Below, in pieces: positions 17,456 to 27,731 of a stretch of 64,000 nucleotides of DNA. The DNA is from GCA-003244245 sp036378735 (lineage in GTDB: Bacteria > Actinomycetota > Actinomycetes > Mycobacteriales > Pseudonocardiaceae): contig DASUVX010000144.1 in assembly GCA_036378735.1 (NCBI GenBank), positions 1-64,000 of the forward strand, in the 5' to 3' direction. Each line of letters begins with the position of its first letter. Positions within the stretch are counted from its first letter, which is position 1. The notes beneath the pieces are model-generated. The model was not told the DNA's origin. It worked only from the letters and a program-made list of their open reading frames with translations, and made no database searches. Position numbers and translations under genes: made by a program.

Positions 17456-19156
17456 ATGTATTGCAACTGCCCCGACGGGAGCCGGGCGACCCCGCTGCGG
17501 GGCCGCGAACTGCTCGGTGATCCGGCGCTGAACAAGGGGACGGCGTTCCCGCTCGCCGAGCGTGTGGCGCTCGGTCTGACCGGGCTGCTCCCGCCTGCGG
17601 TGCTCAGCCTGGACGCCCAAGCTGCGCGGGCCTATCAGCAGTATGCCGAGATTCCCGGTGACCTCGGCAAGGCGGTGTTCCTCGGTGACCTGTTAAGCCG
17701 TAACCAGATCCTTTTCTACCGGGTCCTGCACGACCACCTGCCGGAGATGCTGCCGATCGTCTACACCCCGACGATCGGGACGATGATCCAGCGGTTCAGC
17801 CATGAGTTCCGCCGGCCGGGCGGGGTCTACCTGTCCGTCGACGACCCGGAAGGCATTGCCGGCAGGCTACGCAACTACGGACTCGGTGCCCACGATGTGG
17901 ATCTCATTGTAGTGACCGACGGCGAGGGCATCCTCGGCATCGGCGACTGGGGCGCAGGCGGGATCGCGATCACGATCGGCAAGCTCGCCGTCTATACCGC
18001 CGCGGCGGGGATCGACCCCAATCGAGTCATGCCGATCGTGCTCGACACCGGCACGAACAACACTGCACTCCTCGACGACCCCTTCTACATCGGCAACCGG
18101 CATGCCCGCGTTGGCGAAGCACGCTACAACGCCTTCGTTGACGCGTTCGTGCAGGCAGCGACCACCACGTTCCCCCGCGCGCTGCTGCACTGGGAGGATC
18201 TGGGCGCTGACAACGCCACTCGGATCCTGCGGCGCTACCGCACCTCGATCTGCACCTTCAACGACGACGTGCAGGGCACCGGCGCCGTCGCGCTCGCCGC
18301 CGTCCTGGCGGGTACGCAGCCGTCCGGAGCGCCTTTGAACGAGCAGCGCATCGCTGTCTTCGGCGCCGGAACGGCCGGGATCGGGATCGCCGAGCAGATC
18401 CGAGACGCGATGGTGCAGGACGGCTTGCCGGACAATGAGGCGACCCAACGGATCTGGTGCCTGGGTCGCAGCGGTCTCCTGGTCGAGGGGCAGCCGCGGA
18501 TGCGCGACATCCAGCGGCGCTACGCTCGCCCCGAAGCCGAGGTAGCCAGCTGGCGCCACGACGCCCCCGACGGTGGTATCGATCTGCTCGAAGTCGTCCG
18601 ACGGGCCCGCCCGACCGTCCTGATCGGCACGTCCGGAAGCCCTGGGGCGTTCAGCGAGGACGTGATCCGGGAGATGGCACGGCACGTCGAGCGACCAATC
18701 ATCCTGCCGTTGTCCAACCCGACGAACCTGGCCGAGGCGGTGCCGGCGGACCTGATCGCTTGGACCGGCGGCCGGGCACTCATCGCGACCGGTAGCCCCT
18801 TCCCCCCACTGACTCACCAGCGCAGCACCTACGTCACCGCGCAGGCTAATAACGCGCTGGTGTTCCCCGGTTTGGGACTTGGGACCATCGTCAGCGGCGC
18901 CCGGCTCGTCACCGACGGCATGCTCACCGCGTCGGCACACGCCGTGGCCGGCCTTGTCGACGCGAGCACACCCGGCGCGCCGCTACTCCCCGAGGTGAAC
19001 GACCTACGAGCGATCTCTACCGCCGTCGCCGAGCGAGTCGCCGCAGCCGCGGCGCAGGAGGGAGTGGCGCGGGTCGAGCGGCGCGATTGGGCGACGACGG
19101 TCGAGGCTGCGATGTGGAACCCGGAGTACCGACCACTTCGGCCAGCGGTTCAGTAG
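17456..19156 (+). CDS. NAD-dependent malic enzyme (oxaloacetate-decarboxylating)
   Basis: The 566-residue enzyme converts malate to pyruvate and CO2 with reduction of NAD(P). Visible features are the malic signature YTPTIGTMIQ with FSHEFRRPGG, the catalytic Lys/Asp segment of the N-terminal domain (GDWGAGGIAITIGKL), the metal-binding FNDDVQGTGAV and the Rossmann glycine motif FGAGTAGIGIAEQI. The length fits the large SfcA/MaeA class. It is six bases ahead of the NAD-glutamate dehydrogenase gene, so the two probably form an operon that links C4 and glutamate carbon to central metabolism. Confidence 0.92.
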   Translation: MYCNCPDGSRATPLRGRELLGDPALNKGTAFPLAERVALGLTGLLPPAVLSLDAQAARAYQQYAEIPGDLGKAVFLGDLLSRNQILFYRVLHDHLPEMLPIVYTPTIGTMIQRFSHEFRRPGGVYLSVDDPEGIAGRLRNYGLGAHDVDLIVVTDGEGILGIGDWGAGGIAITIGKLAVYTAAAGIDPNRVMPIVLDTGTNNTALLDDPFYIGNRHARVGEARYNAFVDAFVQAATTTFPRALLHWEDLGADNATRILRRYRTSICTFNDDVQGTGAVALAAVLAGTQPSGAPLNEQRIAVFGAGTAGIGIAEQIRDAMVQDGLPDNEATQRIWCLGRSGLLVEGQPRMRDIQRRYARPEAEVASWRHDAPDGGIDLLEVVRRARPTVLIGTSGSPGAFSEDVIREMARHVERPIILPLSNPTNLAEAVPADLIAWTGGRALIATGSPFPPLTHQRSTYVTAQANNALVFPGLGLGTIVSGARLVTDGMLTASAHAVAGLVDASTPGAPLLPEVNDLRAISTAVAERVAAAAAQEGVARVERRDWATTVEAAMWNPEYRPLRPAVQ

Positions 19157-19162
19157 GGCACG

Positions 19163-22100
19163 ATGGCCGCCAGAGCACGCACGCCCCGTTCTGGGCCCGA
19201 GGTTGATCGGCCACCCGGCCCGGCGGTGCACTGCAACCTCGCCGAGCTGATCACGCTGTATTACCGGCTGGTCCCGGCTGACGAGCTGAGCACTGCCGAA
19301 CCCGCCGCGCTGCAAGCCGCAGTTCAGTCACACCTGGCGCTGGCCGCCGAGCGGGTGCCTGGCCGGGCCCTGGTCCGGCTACTCAATCCCACCTACGCCG
19401 AGGACGGCTGGAACTCGCCCGACACGGTGGTTCAGATCGTCACCGACGACATGCCCTACCTGGTGGATTCGGTGATCGCCGAACTGGCCCGTAACAACCT
19501 CTCGGTGCGACGTCTTGTGCATCCCCTCGTGGCAGTCCGCCGCGACCTCACCGGGAGCTTGCGTGAGGTACTCACTGGCGATCAAGCCGAGATGCCCAGC
19601 GATGCGCTGGTCGAGTCATGGATGTACGTGAACATCGATCGCATCACCGATCCTGACCGGGTCCACCAGGTGCAGCACCGGCTGGTCACTGTGCTCACCG
19701 ATGTGCGTGAGGTGGTCGAAGACACCCCGCGGATGATCGCCACCGCTGCCGCGCTGGCCGACGGGCTCCAGGCCGCGCCGCCGCCATTGCCCGCCGAGGA
19801 GGTCGCTGATTGTGCCGCCCTGTTGCGCTGGCTGGCCGGCGGACGCTTCACCTTCCTCGGCTACCGGCACTACGAGCTGATCTGGACCTCGACCGATGGC
19901 CACGGCCGTGTGCCCGCGCTGCGGGCGGTGCTCGCGTCGGGCCTTGGTGTGCTGCGCAAGGACAGCGTCGCCACCCGGGGCTTCACCGCCGTGCCGGACG
20001 TCGACCCGCTGGCCCGGCATCTGCTGGTGCGCACCCAAGCCAGCTCGCCGGCCACCGTGTACCGCCCGGTGTACCCGCACTACATCGGGATCAAGACCTT
20101 CGATGAGCGCGGGGAGGTCACCGGCGAGCATCGCTTCCTAGGGATACTGTCCACCGCCGCGCTGCGCGCCGACGTGCTGGACATTCCGGTGATCGGCCGG
20201 ATGGTCCGTGCGGTGATCCGGCGAGCGGGTGTGCCTGCCGACTCGTACTCGGGGCAGCAGATGCTGGAGGTGCTACAGACCTACCCTCGAGGCGAGCTGT
20301 TCAGCACCGATCCCGAGTCGCTGTACCAGACGGTGACGGGGGTGCTGTCCCTGGCGCAGCGGCGCACCTTGCGGCTGTTCTGCCGGCGCGATCCGTACGG
20401 CCGGTTCTTCTCCTGCCTGGTGTACCTGCCGCGCGACCGCTACACGACCAGCGCGCGGCTAGCCATGCAGGACGTGTTGATCCGCGATCTGCACGGCACC
20501 GGCCTGGACTACAGCGCCCAGATCGGCGAGTCGGTGCACGCGCGGGTGCACTTCACCGTGCACACCGATCCGCGCGATCCGGCAGTACCGGCCGCACCGG
20601 ACGTCATGGCGATCACCGACCGGCTCGAGGACGCGGTCTACACCTGGGACGATCGGCTACTCGACGCTGCCGCAGTCAGCGGCGAAGCCATCGCCGAGCT
20701 CGTGCAGCGCTACCTGGCGGCTTTCCCGCAGGCATACAAGGAGGACTTCGACGCGGCCACCGCCTTGCTTGACATCAGCCGGCTGGAGGCGCTGGTCCCG
20801 CCGGACGGCCTGCACGTGCGCTTCGAGCTGCCAGACGGCGCCGAGCCCGGGGAGCGCCGGTTCAAGCTGTACCTGGCGGGCCAGCGGATCACCCTGTCGA
20901 AGGTGTTGCCGGTGCTGCAGGAGATGGGCGTGGAGGTGGTCGACGAGCGGCCTTACGAGGTGGTCCGCGGCGACGGCGTGCACTGCTGGATCTACGACTT
21001 CAGCCTGCGGCTGGATGCCGACCTGCTGCCGAAATTGGCCGACCAGGACGCCGACGATGTACAGCGCCGGTTCTGCGACGGTTTCGTGGCCGCCTGGCGA
21101 GGCGCCTGCGAAGTCGACCGGTTCAACGCGCTGGTGCTGCACGCCGGGCTGGACTGGCGGCAGGTAGCGGTGCTGCGGGGCTATGCGCGCTATCAGCGGC
21201 AGGGGCGTAGCCCTTACAGCGAACGCTACGTCGAGGACGTGTTACTCGGGCACAGTGACATCGCGGCAGCCCTGGTCGCGCTCTTCGAGGCGCGCTTCGA
21301 CCCGGCGCTGGATACCGCCACCCGGGAGGTCAGCCACCGCGATCTGGCCATCCAGGCCACCACCATGATCGACGACGTGGTCGGGCTGGACGCCGACCGC
21401 ATCCTGCGCAGCCTGCTCACTTTGGTGTGCGCCACGCTGCGCACCAACCATTACGTCCGCGACGGCAGTGGCGACCCCCGGCCCTACCTGGCCATCAAAC
21501 TCGACCCGAGGGCGGTGCCCGGGCTGCCTGAGCCGCGGCCTGCGTTCGAGATTTTCGTCTACTCCCCGCGGGTGGAGGGCGTGCACCTGCGCTTCGGTCC
21601 GGTGGCCCGCGGTGGGCTGCGGTGGTCGGATCGCCGGGAGGACTACCGGACCGAAGCGCTAGGGCTGGTCAAAGCGCAGGCGGTGAAGAACGCTGTGATC
21701 GTTCCGGTGGGCGCCAAGGGCGCCTTTGTGGTCAAGCGCCCGCCCGCACCGACCGGTGATTCCGGGTTGGATCGGGACGCCACCCAGGCCGAGGGCGTCG
21801 CCTGCTACCGGTTGTTCATCTCCGGGCTGCTCGACCTCACCGACAACCTCGTCGAAGGCACCAGCTGGCATCCCAGCCAGGTGATCTGCTACGACGGCGA
21901 CGACAGCTACCTGGTGGTCGCCGCCGACAAGGGCACCGCGACGTTCTCCGACATCGCCAACGAGGTAGCCGCGTCCTACCGGTTCTGGCTCGGTGACGCC
22001 TTCGCCTCCGGTGGCTCGTCGGGTTATGACCACAAGGCGATGGGGATCACCGCCCGGGGCGCGTGGGTGAGCGTCCAGCGGTACTTCCGCGAGCTCGGCG

Positions 22101-24016
22101 TCGACACCCTGACCGAGGACTTCACCGCGGTCGGGATCGGGGATATGTCCGGTGACGTGTTCGGCAACGGGATGCTGTGCTCAAGGCACACCAGGCTGCT
22201 CGCCGCGTTCGATCACCGCCATGTTTTCGTCGATCCGGATCCGGATCCGGTCAGCTCCTACGCCGAGCGCCGCCGGCTGTTCGAGCTACCCCGGTCATCC
22301 TGGGACGACTACGACCGATCGCTGATCAGCCCCGGCGGCGGGGTATGGCCTCGTGACGCCAAGCGGATCCCGGTCGGCGCCGCGATGCGCCGCGCGCTGG
22401 GCATCGAGCAGGGCGTCACCGAGCTGGCCGGGCCGGAACTCGTCCGCGCGATCCTGCTGAGCCCGGCGCAGCTGTTGTTCAACGGCGGGATCGGTACCTA
22501 CGTCAAGGCCAGCATCGAAACCCACGCCGAGGTGGGTGACAAATCGAACGACGCGGTCCGGGTCGACGGCGCGCAACTGCGGGTGCGAGTGGTCGCCGAG
22601 GGGGGCAACCTGGGCCTGACCCAGCGCGGCCGGATCGAGTTCGCCCGGGCCGGTGGCAGGCTCAACACCGATGCCATCGACAACTCGGCCGGGGTGGACT
22701 GCTCCGACCACGAGGTCAACATCAAGATCCTGCTCGACCGGCTGGTCGCTGATGGCCTGCTGGGCGCTGCGGACCGCGACACCCTGCTATTCGAGATGAC
22801 CGCCGAGGTCGCCACACTGGTCCTGGCCCACAACGCCAGCCAGAACACCCAGCTGGGGGTCAGCCGGGCGCACGCCACGTCGATGACGTCAGTGCACAGG
22901 CGGCTGGCCGCCCATCTGGAGCAGCGCCACGGACTGGATCGAAAGCTAGCGGTGCTGCCGAACGATGCGCAGTGGGAAGCGCGGGCCACCGCCGGCGAGG
23001 GGCTGACCTCACCCGAGCTGTCCACGTTGATGGCGCACGTCAAGCTCGGACTGACCGAGGAGATCCAGAACAGCGACCTACCGGACGACGAGGTGTTCCG
23101 CGCTCGGCTACCGGAGTACTTCCCCGCCCCGCTGCGCGACCGGTTCGCTGGGTCGATCCGGGAACATACGCTGCGGCGGGAAATCACCACGACGTTATTG
23201 GTCAACGAAATTGTCGACCGAGGTGGGATCACCTACGCCTACCGGTTGGCCGAGGAGCTGTCGGCGTCGGCGTCCGACGCGGTACGGGCCTACTCGGTGG
23301 CGGTGGCGGCCTTCGACCTGCCATCGACCTGGCAGGCGATCGCGGGACCGGGTAGCGCAGCGCCGACCTCGGTGGCTGACGGCATGATGCTGGAGTTGCG
23401 CAGGCTGCTGGATCGGGCCAGCCGGTGGTTGCTGCTCAACCGGCCGCAGCCGCTGGCGGTGGACGCCGAGATCAACCGGTTCCGCCCGCTCGTGCTCGCG
23501 CTGGCGCCGCGAGTGCCGGAATGGCTGTCGGGCCCGGAGGCCGGCCACGTATCGGACGCAGCGCGCCAGCTCATCGAGCAGGGGGTGACCGATGAGCTGG
23601 CGTTGCGGGTCAGTGCCGGATTAACCACCTTCGGGCTGCTGGACGTCGTCGAGGTCGCCGAGCTGACCGAACACAGCACTGAGCGGGTAGCGCAGCTGTA
23701 CTACGCCTTGTCGGCCCACCTGGACATCGCCCGGATGCTGCGCCTGATCACTGAGCTGGAACGCGGCGACCGCTGGCATGGGCTAGCTCGCCTGGCGCTG
23801 CGGGACGACCTGTACGCGTCGCTGCGTAAGGTCACGCGTGACGCGGCGCGCAGTGGGGACCTCGGCGCCGATCCGGCGACCACCATTGCACGGTGGGAAC
23901 AGCAGAACTCCTCCCGGCTGTCCCGCGCCAGGGCGACGTTCACCGAGCTGTCCCAGGATGGCAACGTCGATCTGGCTACCTTGTCGGTCGCGGTTCGCGC
24001 ACTGAGTCGCTTGTGA
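19163..24016 (+). CDS. gdh: NAD-specific glutamate dehydrogenase, large (about 180 kDa) type
   Basis: At 1617 residues this is the large bacterial GDH class known from Streptomyces and mycobacteria. It deaminates glutamate to 2-oxoglutarate with NAD. The N-terminal about 700 residues hold ACT-like regulatory modules. The catalytic domain begins near residue 790, with GGLRWSDRREDYRTEALGLVKAQAVKNAVIVPVGAKGAFV (split family motif, including the reactive lysines), and continues through a Rossmann region (VVAEGGNLGLTQRGRIEFA). In mycobacteria the enzyme is regulated by GarA and amino acids; whether that holds here is inferred. It sits between the malic enzyme (6 bp gap) and a zinc alcohol dehydrogenase (1 bp gap). 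Confidence 0.95.
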   Translation: MAARARTPRSGPEVDRPPGPAVHCNLAELITLYYRLVPADELSTAEPAALQAAVQSHLALAAERVPGRALVRLLNPTYAEDGWNSPDTVVQIVTDDMPYLVDSVIAELARNNLSVRRLVHPLVAVRRDLTGSLREVLTGDQAEMPSDALVESWMYVNIDRITDPDRVHQVQHRLVTVLTDVREVVEDTPRMIATAAALADGLQAAPPPLPAEEVADCAALLRWLAGGRFTFLGYRHYELIWTSTDGHGRVPALRAVLASGLGVLRKDSVATRGFTAVPDVDPLARHLLVRTQASSPATVYRPVYPHYIGIKTFDERGEVTGEHRFLGILSTAALRADVLDIPVIGRMVRAVIRRAGVPADSYSGQQMLEVLQTYPRGELFSTDPESLYQTVTGVLSLAQRRTLRLFCRRDPYGRFFSCLVYLPRDRYTTSARLAMQDVLIRDLHGTGLDYSAQIGESVHARVHFTVHTDPRDPAVPAAPDVMAITDRLEDAVYTWDDRLLDAAAVSGEAIAELVQRYLAAFPQAYKEDFDAATALLDISRLEALVPPDGLHVRFELPDGAEPGERRFKLYLAGQRITLSKVLPVLQEMGVEVVDERPYEVVRGDGVHCWIYDFSLRLDADLLPKLADQDADDVQRRFCDGFVAAWRGACEVDRFNALVLHAGLDWRQVAVLRGYARYQRQGRSPYSERYVEDVLLGHSDIAAALVALFEARFDPALDTATREVSHRDLAIQATTMIDDVVGLDADRILRSLLTLVCATLRTNHYVRDGSGDPRPYLAIKLDPRAVPGLPEPRPAFEIFVYSPRVEGVHLRFGPVARGGLRWSDRREDYRTEALGLVKAQAVKNAVIVPVGAKGAFVVKRPPAPTGDSGLDRDATQAEGVACYRLFISGLLDLTDNLVEGTSWHPSQVICYDGDDSYLVVAADKGTATFSDIANEVAASYRFWLGDAFASGGSSGYDHKAMGITARGAWVSVQRYFRELGVDTLTEDFTAVGIGDMSGDVFGNGMLCSRHTRLLAAFDHRHVFVDPDPDPVSSYAERRRLFELPRSSWDDYDRSLISPGGGVWPRDAKRIPVGAAMRRALGIEQGVTELAGPELVRAILLSPAQLLFNGGIGTYVKASIETHAEVGDKSNDAVRVDGAQLRVRVVAEGGNLGLTQRGRIEFARAGGRLNTDAIDNSAGVDCSDHEVNIKILLDRLVADGLLGAADRDTLLFEMTAEVATLVLAHNASQNTQLGVSRAHATSMTSVHRRLAAHLEQRHGLDRKLAVLPNDAQWEARATAGEGLTSPELSTLMAHVKLGLTEEIQNSDLPDDEVFRARLPEYFPAPLRDRFAGSIREHTLRREITTTLLVNEIVDRGGITYAYRLAEELSASASDAVRAYSVAVAAFDLPSTWQAIAGPGSAAPTSVADGMMLELRRLLDRASRWLLLNRPQPLAVDAEINRFRPLVLALAPRVPEWLSGPEAGHVSDAARQLIEQGVTDELALRVSAGLTTFGLLDVVEVAELTEHSTERVAQLYYALSAHLDIARMLRLITELERGDRWHGLARLALRDDLYASLRKVTRDAARSGDLGADPATTIARWEQQNSSRLSRARATFTELSQDGNVDLATLSVAVRALSRL

Positions 24017-24017
24017 C

Positions 24018-25034
24018 ATGACTGCTGAGCTGGGACGGGTCTGGCGAGTCCGGCGACCGGGCCCGATGGGCACCCACCCGCTGCACCGAGTGCAGGAACA
24101 GCCGCCCCGGCCCGCTGCCGGTGAACTGCTGGTGCGGGTGCTGGCCTGCGGGGTGTGCCGCACCGACCTGCACGTCGCCGAGGGCGACCTACCCGTGCAT
24201 CGGGCCGGCGTGGTTCCCGGCCACGAGGTGGTTGGCCAGGTCATCGGATCCGGCGAGGGCGGCAGCGGCCCGTTCGAGATCGGGCAGCGGGTCGGCATCG
24301 CCTGGCTGCGCCGCACCTGCGGGCAGTGCCGGTACTGCACCCGCGGGTCGGAGAACCTGTGCCCGTACTCGCAATACACCGGTTGGGACGCCGACGGCGG
24401 CTACGCCGACTACGCCACGGTGCCGTCGGGCTACGCCTACCCGGTGCCCGACCGCTACCCCGACACCGAACTCGCGCCGCTGCTGTGCGCCGGCATTATC
24501 GGGTGGCGGGCGCTGATCCGGGCGAACCTGCCACCACGGGGCCGTCTCGCCCTCTACGGGTTCGGCGCCAGCGCGCACCTCACCGTCCAGATGGCGCTTG
24601 CGATGGGCGCGACGGTGCACGTGCTGACCCGCAGCCCGCAAGGCCGACAACTCGCCCTCGAACTGGGTGCCAGCTCGGCGGGCGGGGCTGCCGAGGCGCC
24701 GCCGGAGCCAGTCGACTCCGCGATCCTGTTCGCCCCCGCCGGGGAACTGGTGCCCGCCGCGCTGGGCGCGTTGGATCGGGGAGGCACCCTTGCGCTGGCC
24801 GGTATCCACCTGACTGACATCCCGGTGCTGCACTACCAGCAGCACCTGTTCCAGGAACGGCAGATCCGCAGCGTCACCGCCAACACCCGCCAGGACGGCC
24901 GCGACTTCCTGCGTTTCGCCGCCGAGCACCACCTGCACGTGGTGGCCAGCCCGTACCCGCTGGACCAGGCCGACGTGGCGCTGACCGATCTCGCGGCCGA
25001 CCGCGTGCACGGTGCAGCCGTGCTTATCCCCTGA
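24018..25034 (+). CDS. zinc-dependent alcohol dehydrogenase
   Basis: The 338-residue MDR-superfamily enzyme oxidises an alcohol or reduces an aldehyde with NAD(P). Catalytic zinc ligands are in ACGVCRTDLH and PGHEVVG. The structural zinc lobe is CGQCRYCTRGSENLC, and the Rossmann segment is LALYGFGASAHLTVQMAL. It most resembles the actinobacterial AdhA/YdjO-type single-domain group that acts on long-chain or aldehyde substrates. It follows NAD-GDH after one base, suggesting co-transcription. It ends 11 bp inside the convergent TPR gene. Confidence 0.92.
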   Translation: MTAELGRVWRVRRPGPMGTHPLHRVQEQPPRPAAGELLVRVLACGVCRTDLHVAEGDLPVHRAGVVPGHEVVGQVIGSGEGGSGPFEIGQRVGIAWLRRTCGQCRYCTRGSENLCPYSQYTGWDADGGYADYATVPSGYAYPVPDRYPDTELAPLLCAGIIGWRALIRANLPPRGRLALYGFGASAHLTVQMALAMGATVHVLTRSPQGRQLALELGASSAGGAAEAPPEPVDSAILFAPAGELVPAALGALDRGGTLALAGIHLTDIPVLHYQQHLFQERQIRSVTANTRQDGRDFLRFAAEHHLHVVASPYPLDQADVALTDLAADRVHGAAVLIP

Positions 25035-26565
25035 CCGGCTGATATTGAGATTCGATCCACTGTGCCAGTCGGCGGATTCGCCGGCGTCCATCCAGGGCGG
25101 TCAGGTCGTCGGGAACGTCGTGGGCGAGTAGCCGCCGGCAGTGGAACAGCGTGTCCATACTGAGTTGATGGGCCTGCTGGTGTTCACCGAGCGCGCTCAG
25201 GTCACGGGCAAGGTTGTAGGCCGACGTCAGGGTGTTGGGATGGTCGTGGCCCAATACCTCCCGGCAACGGGTCAGGGTGTCCTCGTCAAGTGCGCGGGCT
25301 TGCTGGTATTCACCCAAGGAACGCAGGTCCAGTGCGACGTTGCTGGCTGAAATCAGGGTGTCGGGGTGGTCGTGGCCCAGCACCCGGCGCCGCCGGCTCA
25401 GGGTGTCCTCACCCAGGGTCCGGGCCTGCGCATGCTCACCCAGCGCCCGCAGGTCGTTGGCGAGATTGTGCGCCGAGGTCAAAGTATGGGGATGATCTTC
25501 ACCGAGGACCCGGCGGTACCGGGTCAGGGCGTCCTCGTCGAGGACGAGGGCCTGCTCGTACTCGCCCAGTGCCCGCATGTCGACAGCGCAGTTGTGCGCT
25601 GAGATCAGGGTGTCGGGATGGTCCTCACCCAACACGCGGCGCCGCCGGCTCAGAGTGTCCTCGCCGAGTACCTTGGCCTGCTCGTGCTCACCCAGCGCGT
25701 GCAGGTCGTTGGCGAGGTTGTGGGCCGCGGTCAGCGTGTGAGGGTGATCTTCGCCCAGCGCTCGACGGCACCGGGCCACGGTGTCCTCGCCGAGCGCCCG
25801 CGCCTGCTGGTGATCACGCAGCGCCCGCAGGTCATTGGCGAGGTTGTGAGCCGCAGTCAGGGTATGGAGATGATCTTCGCTCAACGTTCGACGGCACCGG
25901 GTCAGGGTCTCCTCGCTGAGCACCCGGGCCCGCTGGTAATCACCTAACGCCCGCAGATCGACGGCGAGATTGTTCGCCGAACGCAACGTGGCGGGGTGAT
26001 CCTCACCGAGCACCCGGCGGCGCCGGCTGAGGGTGTCCTCGTCGAGGACACGCGCCCGCTCGTGTTCACCCAGCGCGCGTAGGTCGTTAGCGAGGTTGTG
26101 CGCCGAACGCAACGTCTGCGGGGCGTCGTCGCCCAGCACCCGGCGGTAGTGAGTCAGGGTGTCCTCGCCGAGTCGGCCGGCCTGCGAATAATCACCGAGC
26201 GCACTCAGGTCGATGGCGAGGCTGTGCGCCGAAATCAGGGTGTCGGGGTCGTCCTCACCAAGGATCCGGCGGCGCCTGGCCAGGGTGTCCTCGTCGAGGA
26301 CACGAGCCCGCTCGTAATCACCCAGCGCCCGGAAGTTAACTGCGAGGTCATGGGCGAAGGCAAGGGTGTCGGAGTGATCGTCGCCCCGCTCTTGACGGCA
26401 GTGTGCCAATCTCTGCTCCGCGACCTCCCCCAGAGCCCTCAAATCAACGGCAGGGGAAGCCGAGCCCGCGGAGTCAGGAACACCGTCGCCGAGAAGCTCC
26501 CGCAACAGCTGGCTCACCCGTTCGAACATCGCGCCCAGGCCCGCTTCCTGCTCCGAATCAGGCAT
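25024..26565 (-). CDS. tetratricopeptide-repeat protein with 11 near-identical 42-residue units
   Basis: The 513-residue protein has an N-terminal leader of about 45 residues, then kinesin-light-chain-type TPR units of 42 residues. A typical unit reads DLRALGEHEQAKVLGEDTL, then SRRRRVLGEDHPDTLISAHN. Nine units are complete and the two edge units degenerate. The period is 126 bp at DNA level. It has none of the NB-ARC or protease domains that often precede such arrays in actinobacteria, so it is a bare scaffold, presumably for protein-protein interaction. A family B palindrome lies 28 bp upstream of the ATG and may form part of the leader. The 3' end overlaps the alcohol dehydrogenase gene convergently. 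Confidence 0.85.
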   Translation of the reverse strand: MPDSEQEAGLGAMFERVSQLLRELLGDGVPDSAGSASPAVDLRALGEVAEQRLAHCRQERGDDHSDTLAFAHDLAVNFRALGDYERARVLDEDTLARRRRILGEDDPDTLISAHSLAIDLSALGDYSQAGRLGEDTLTHYRRVLGDDAPQTLRSAHNLANDLRALGEHERARVLDEDTLSRRRRVLGEDHPATLRSANNLAVDLRALGDYQRARVLSEETLTRCRRTLSEDHLHTLTAAHNLANDLRALRDHQQARALGEDTVARCRRALGEDHPHTLTAAHNLANDLHALGEHEQAKVLGEDTLSRRRRVLGEDHPDTLISAHNCAVDMRALGEYEQALVLDEDALTRYRRVLGEDHPHTLTSAHNLANDLRALGEHAQARTLGEDTLSRRRRVLGHDHPDTLISASNVALDLRSLGEYQQARALDEDTLTRCREVLGHDHPNTLTSAYNLARDLSALGEHQQAHQLSMDTLFHCRRLLAHDVPDDLTALDGRRRIRRLAQWIESQYQPVRG

Positions 26566-26593
26566 AACTCACAGCATCCCACTGCTGTTGTCC

Positions 26594-26656
26594 CCCGACA
26601 TGGAGACATATCGGGATCTACCTACCCTAAAAAAGCCCGATATGTCTCCATGTCGG
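26594..26656. repeat. dispersed palindromic repeat family B, copy 1
   Basis: Two 21-bp arms (26595-26615 and 26636-26656) are perfect inverted copies separated by a 20-nt AT-rich loop. Each arm is itself nearly palindromic (CCGACATG, GAGA, CATATCGG), so the element can form one long or two short hairpins. It lies between the TPR gene start and the decayed end of the HNH pseudogene. Confidence 0.8.
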
Positions 26657-26801
26657 CCTGGCCGGTGCAGCGTGACAACATCACCGGGGCGTGCCAGAGC
26701 CACGCCGGCCTACCCCGCTGGTCGAACAGGACGTGTACGGGCCACCTCAAACGATCGCCGCGTTCGGAGTGCAGGAGTCTGCCACTACTCGCGGATGCGA
26801 G

Positions 26802-27731
26802 TCAGCTCGGGCGTGGTGTGGAGGGGATTGCGGCGTGGTGGGCCGCCCAGCCAGACCGGGCAGCTACTGAGCACCCTGGGAATGCGCATCCACGGTCCCG
26901 GACAATGACCGCGCGGCGGATCGCGGCGGGCACGGTACGGCTGGCGCGCCCGATGTCCAGTGGCTCGCCCCGCGAGCCCAGCACCACCGGGATGATCTGG
27001 GCGTCGCAGGCGATGCGGCGGGCGATGTCGGCGTTGATCGGGCCACCCAGCGCCAGTGACGCCGCTCCAATCCGGCCTTGGAGCACCGGCAGGCTCACGG
27101 TCACCACGGCCTGGGGGCGTTCACCGCCCTCGGTGGGCAGCTCACCGTTGGCCAGCGCGCGCTGGGTGAGCTCGACCAGGGCGTCAGCGTCACGTTGGGC
27201 AGCAGTGCGCAGGTCGACCTCGACATCGGTGGCCGGACGGGGTGCGGCCAGCGGCTCAACGCCGCCCGGAGCATCTCGGCGGTCTCCCGATCCAGCCGTC
27301 CGGCCAGCTCACAGCCGCCGTCGAGGTCACGCAAGCGCAGCCACCGCCGCGTCTCAGGAGCGTCTTTGGGGGGTGGACCGTCCTGGTCAAGGTATGCCCA
27401 GGATCCGCTTGCCCAGTACCGCCAACTGCCCGGCATCCAGCGTCCGGGCATGGCGGGCCAGCTCGGCCTCCACCTCGGCGCGCTGCTCCGCGGGCACGTG
27501 GGCGGGGATGCGGGACAGCACCGAGCGGATCATCGCCACATCCCCAGCGCCGATCGCATGCTCGGCTACCGCGGCCGCGGTGGCCGGCAGCTTCGGCTCC
27601 ACCGGCGCGCCACCGAGCCCACGGCCGGGCAGCACATCGGCGGTAGCATCAACCCTCGACCGCGCCTCACCCGCGACGGTTTCCAACGCGCCCAGCTCGG
27701 CATCACTGCTCTGCCACGACGCCGTCGACAT
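26802..27731 (-). pseudogene. 13E12/DUF222-family HNH endonuclease, broken by at least two frameshifts
   Basis: Fragments of one protein lie in different frames. The N-terminal DUF222 part runs from 27731 to 27387 (ATAAAVAEHAIGAGDVAMIR, then AEVEAELARHARTLDAGQL). A middle part within 27101-27451 (AYLDQDGPPPKDAPETRRW, CELAGRLDRETAEMLRAAL) follows. A C-terminal part lies at 27107-26802, with the HNH-type RDRGCAFPGC and WAAHH residues. The normal C-terminus after the His pair is lost before the family B repeat at 26594-26656. This family is abundant and mobile in actinobacteria, so the locus is a dead copy. Confidence 0.8.

Noticed and set aside
25024..26565. CRISPR-like periodic repeats
   Set aside because: The period is 126 bp, in frame, and encodes TPR units with no unique spacers.
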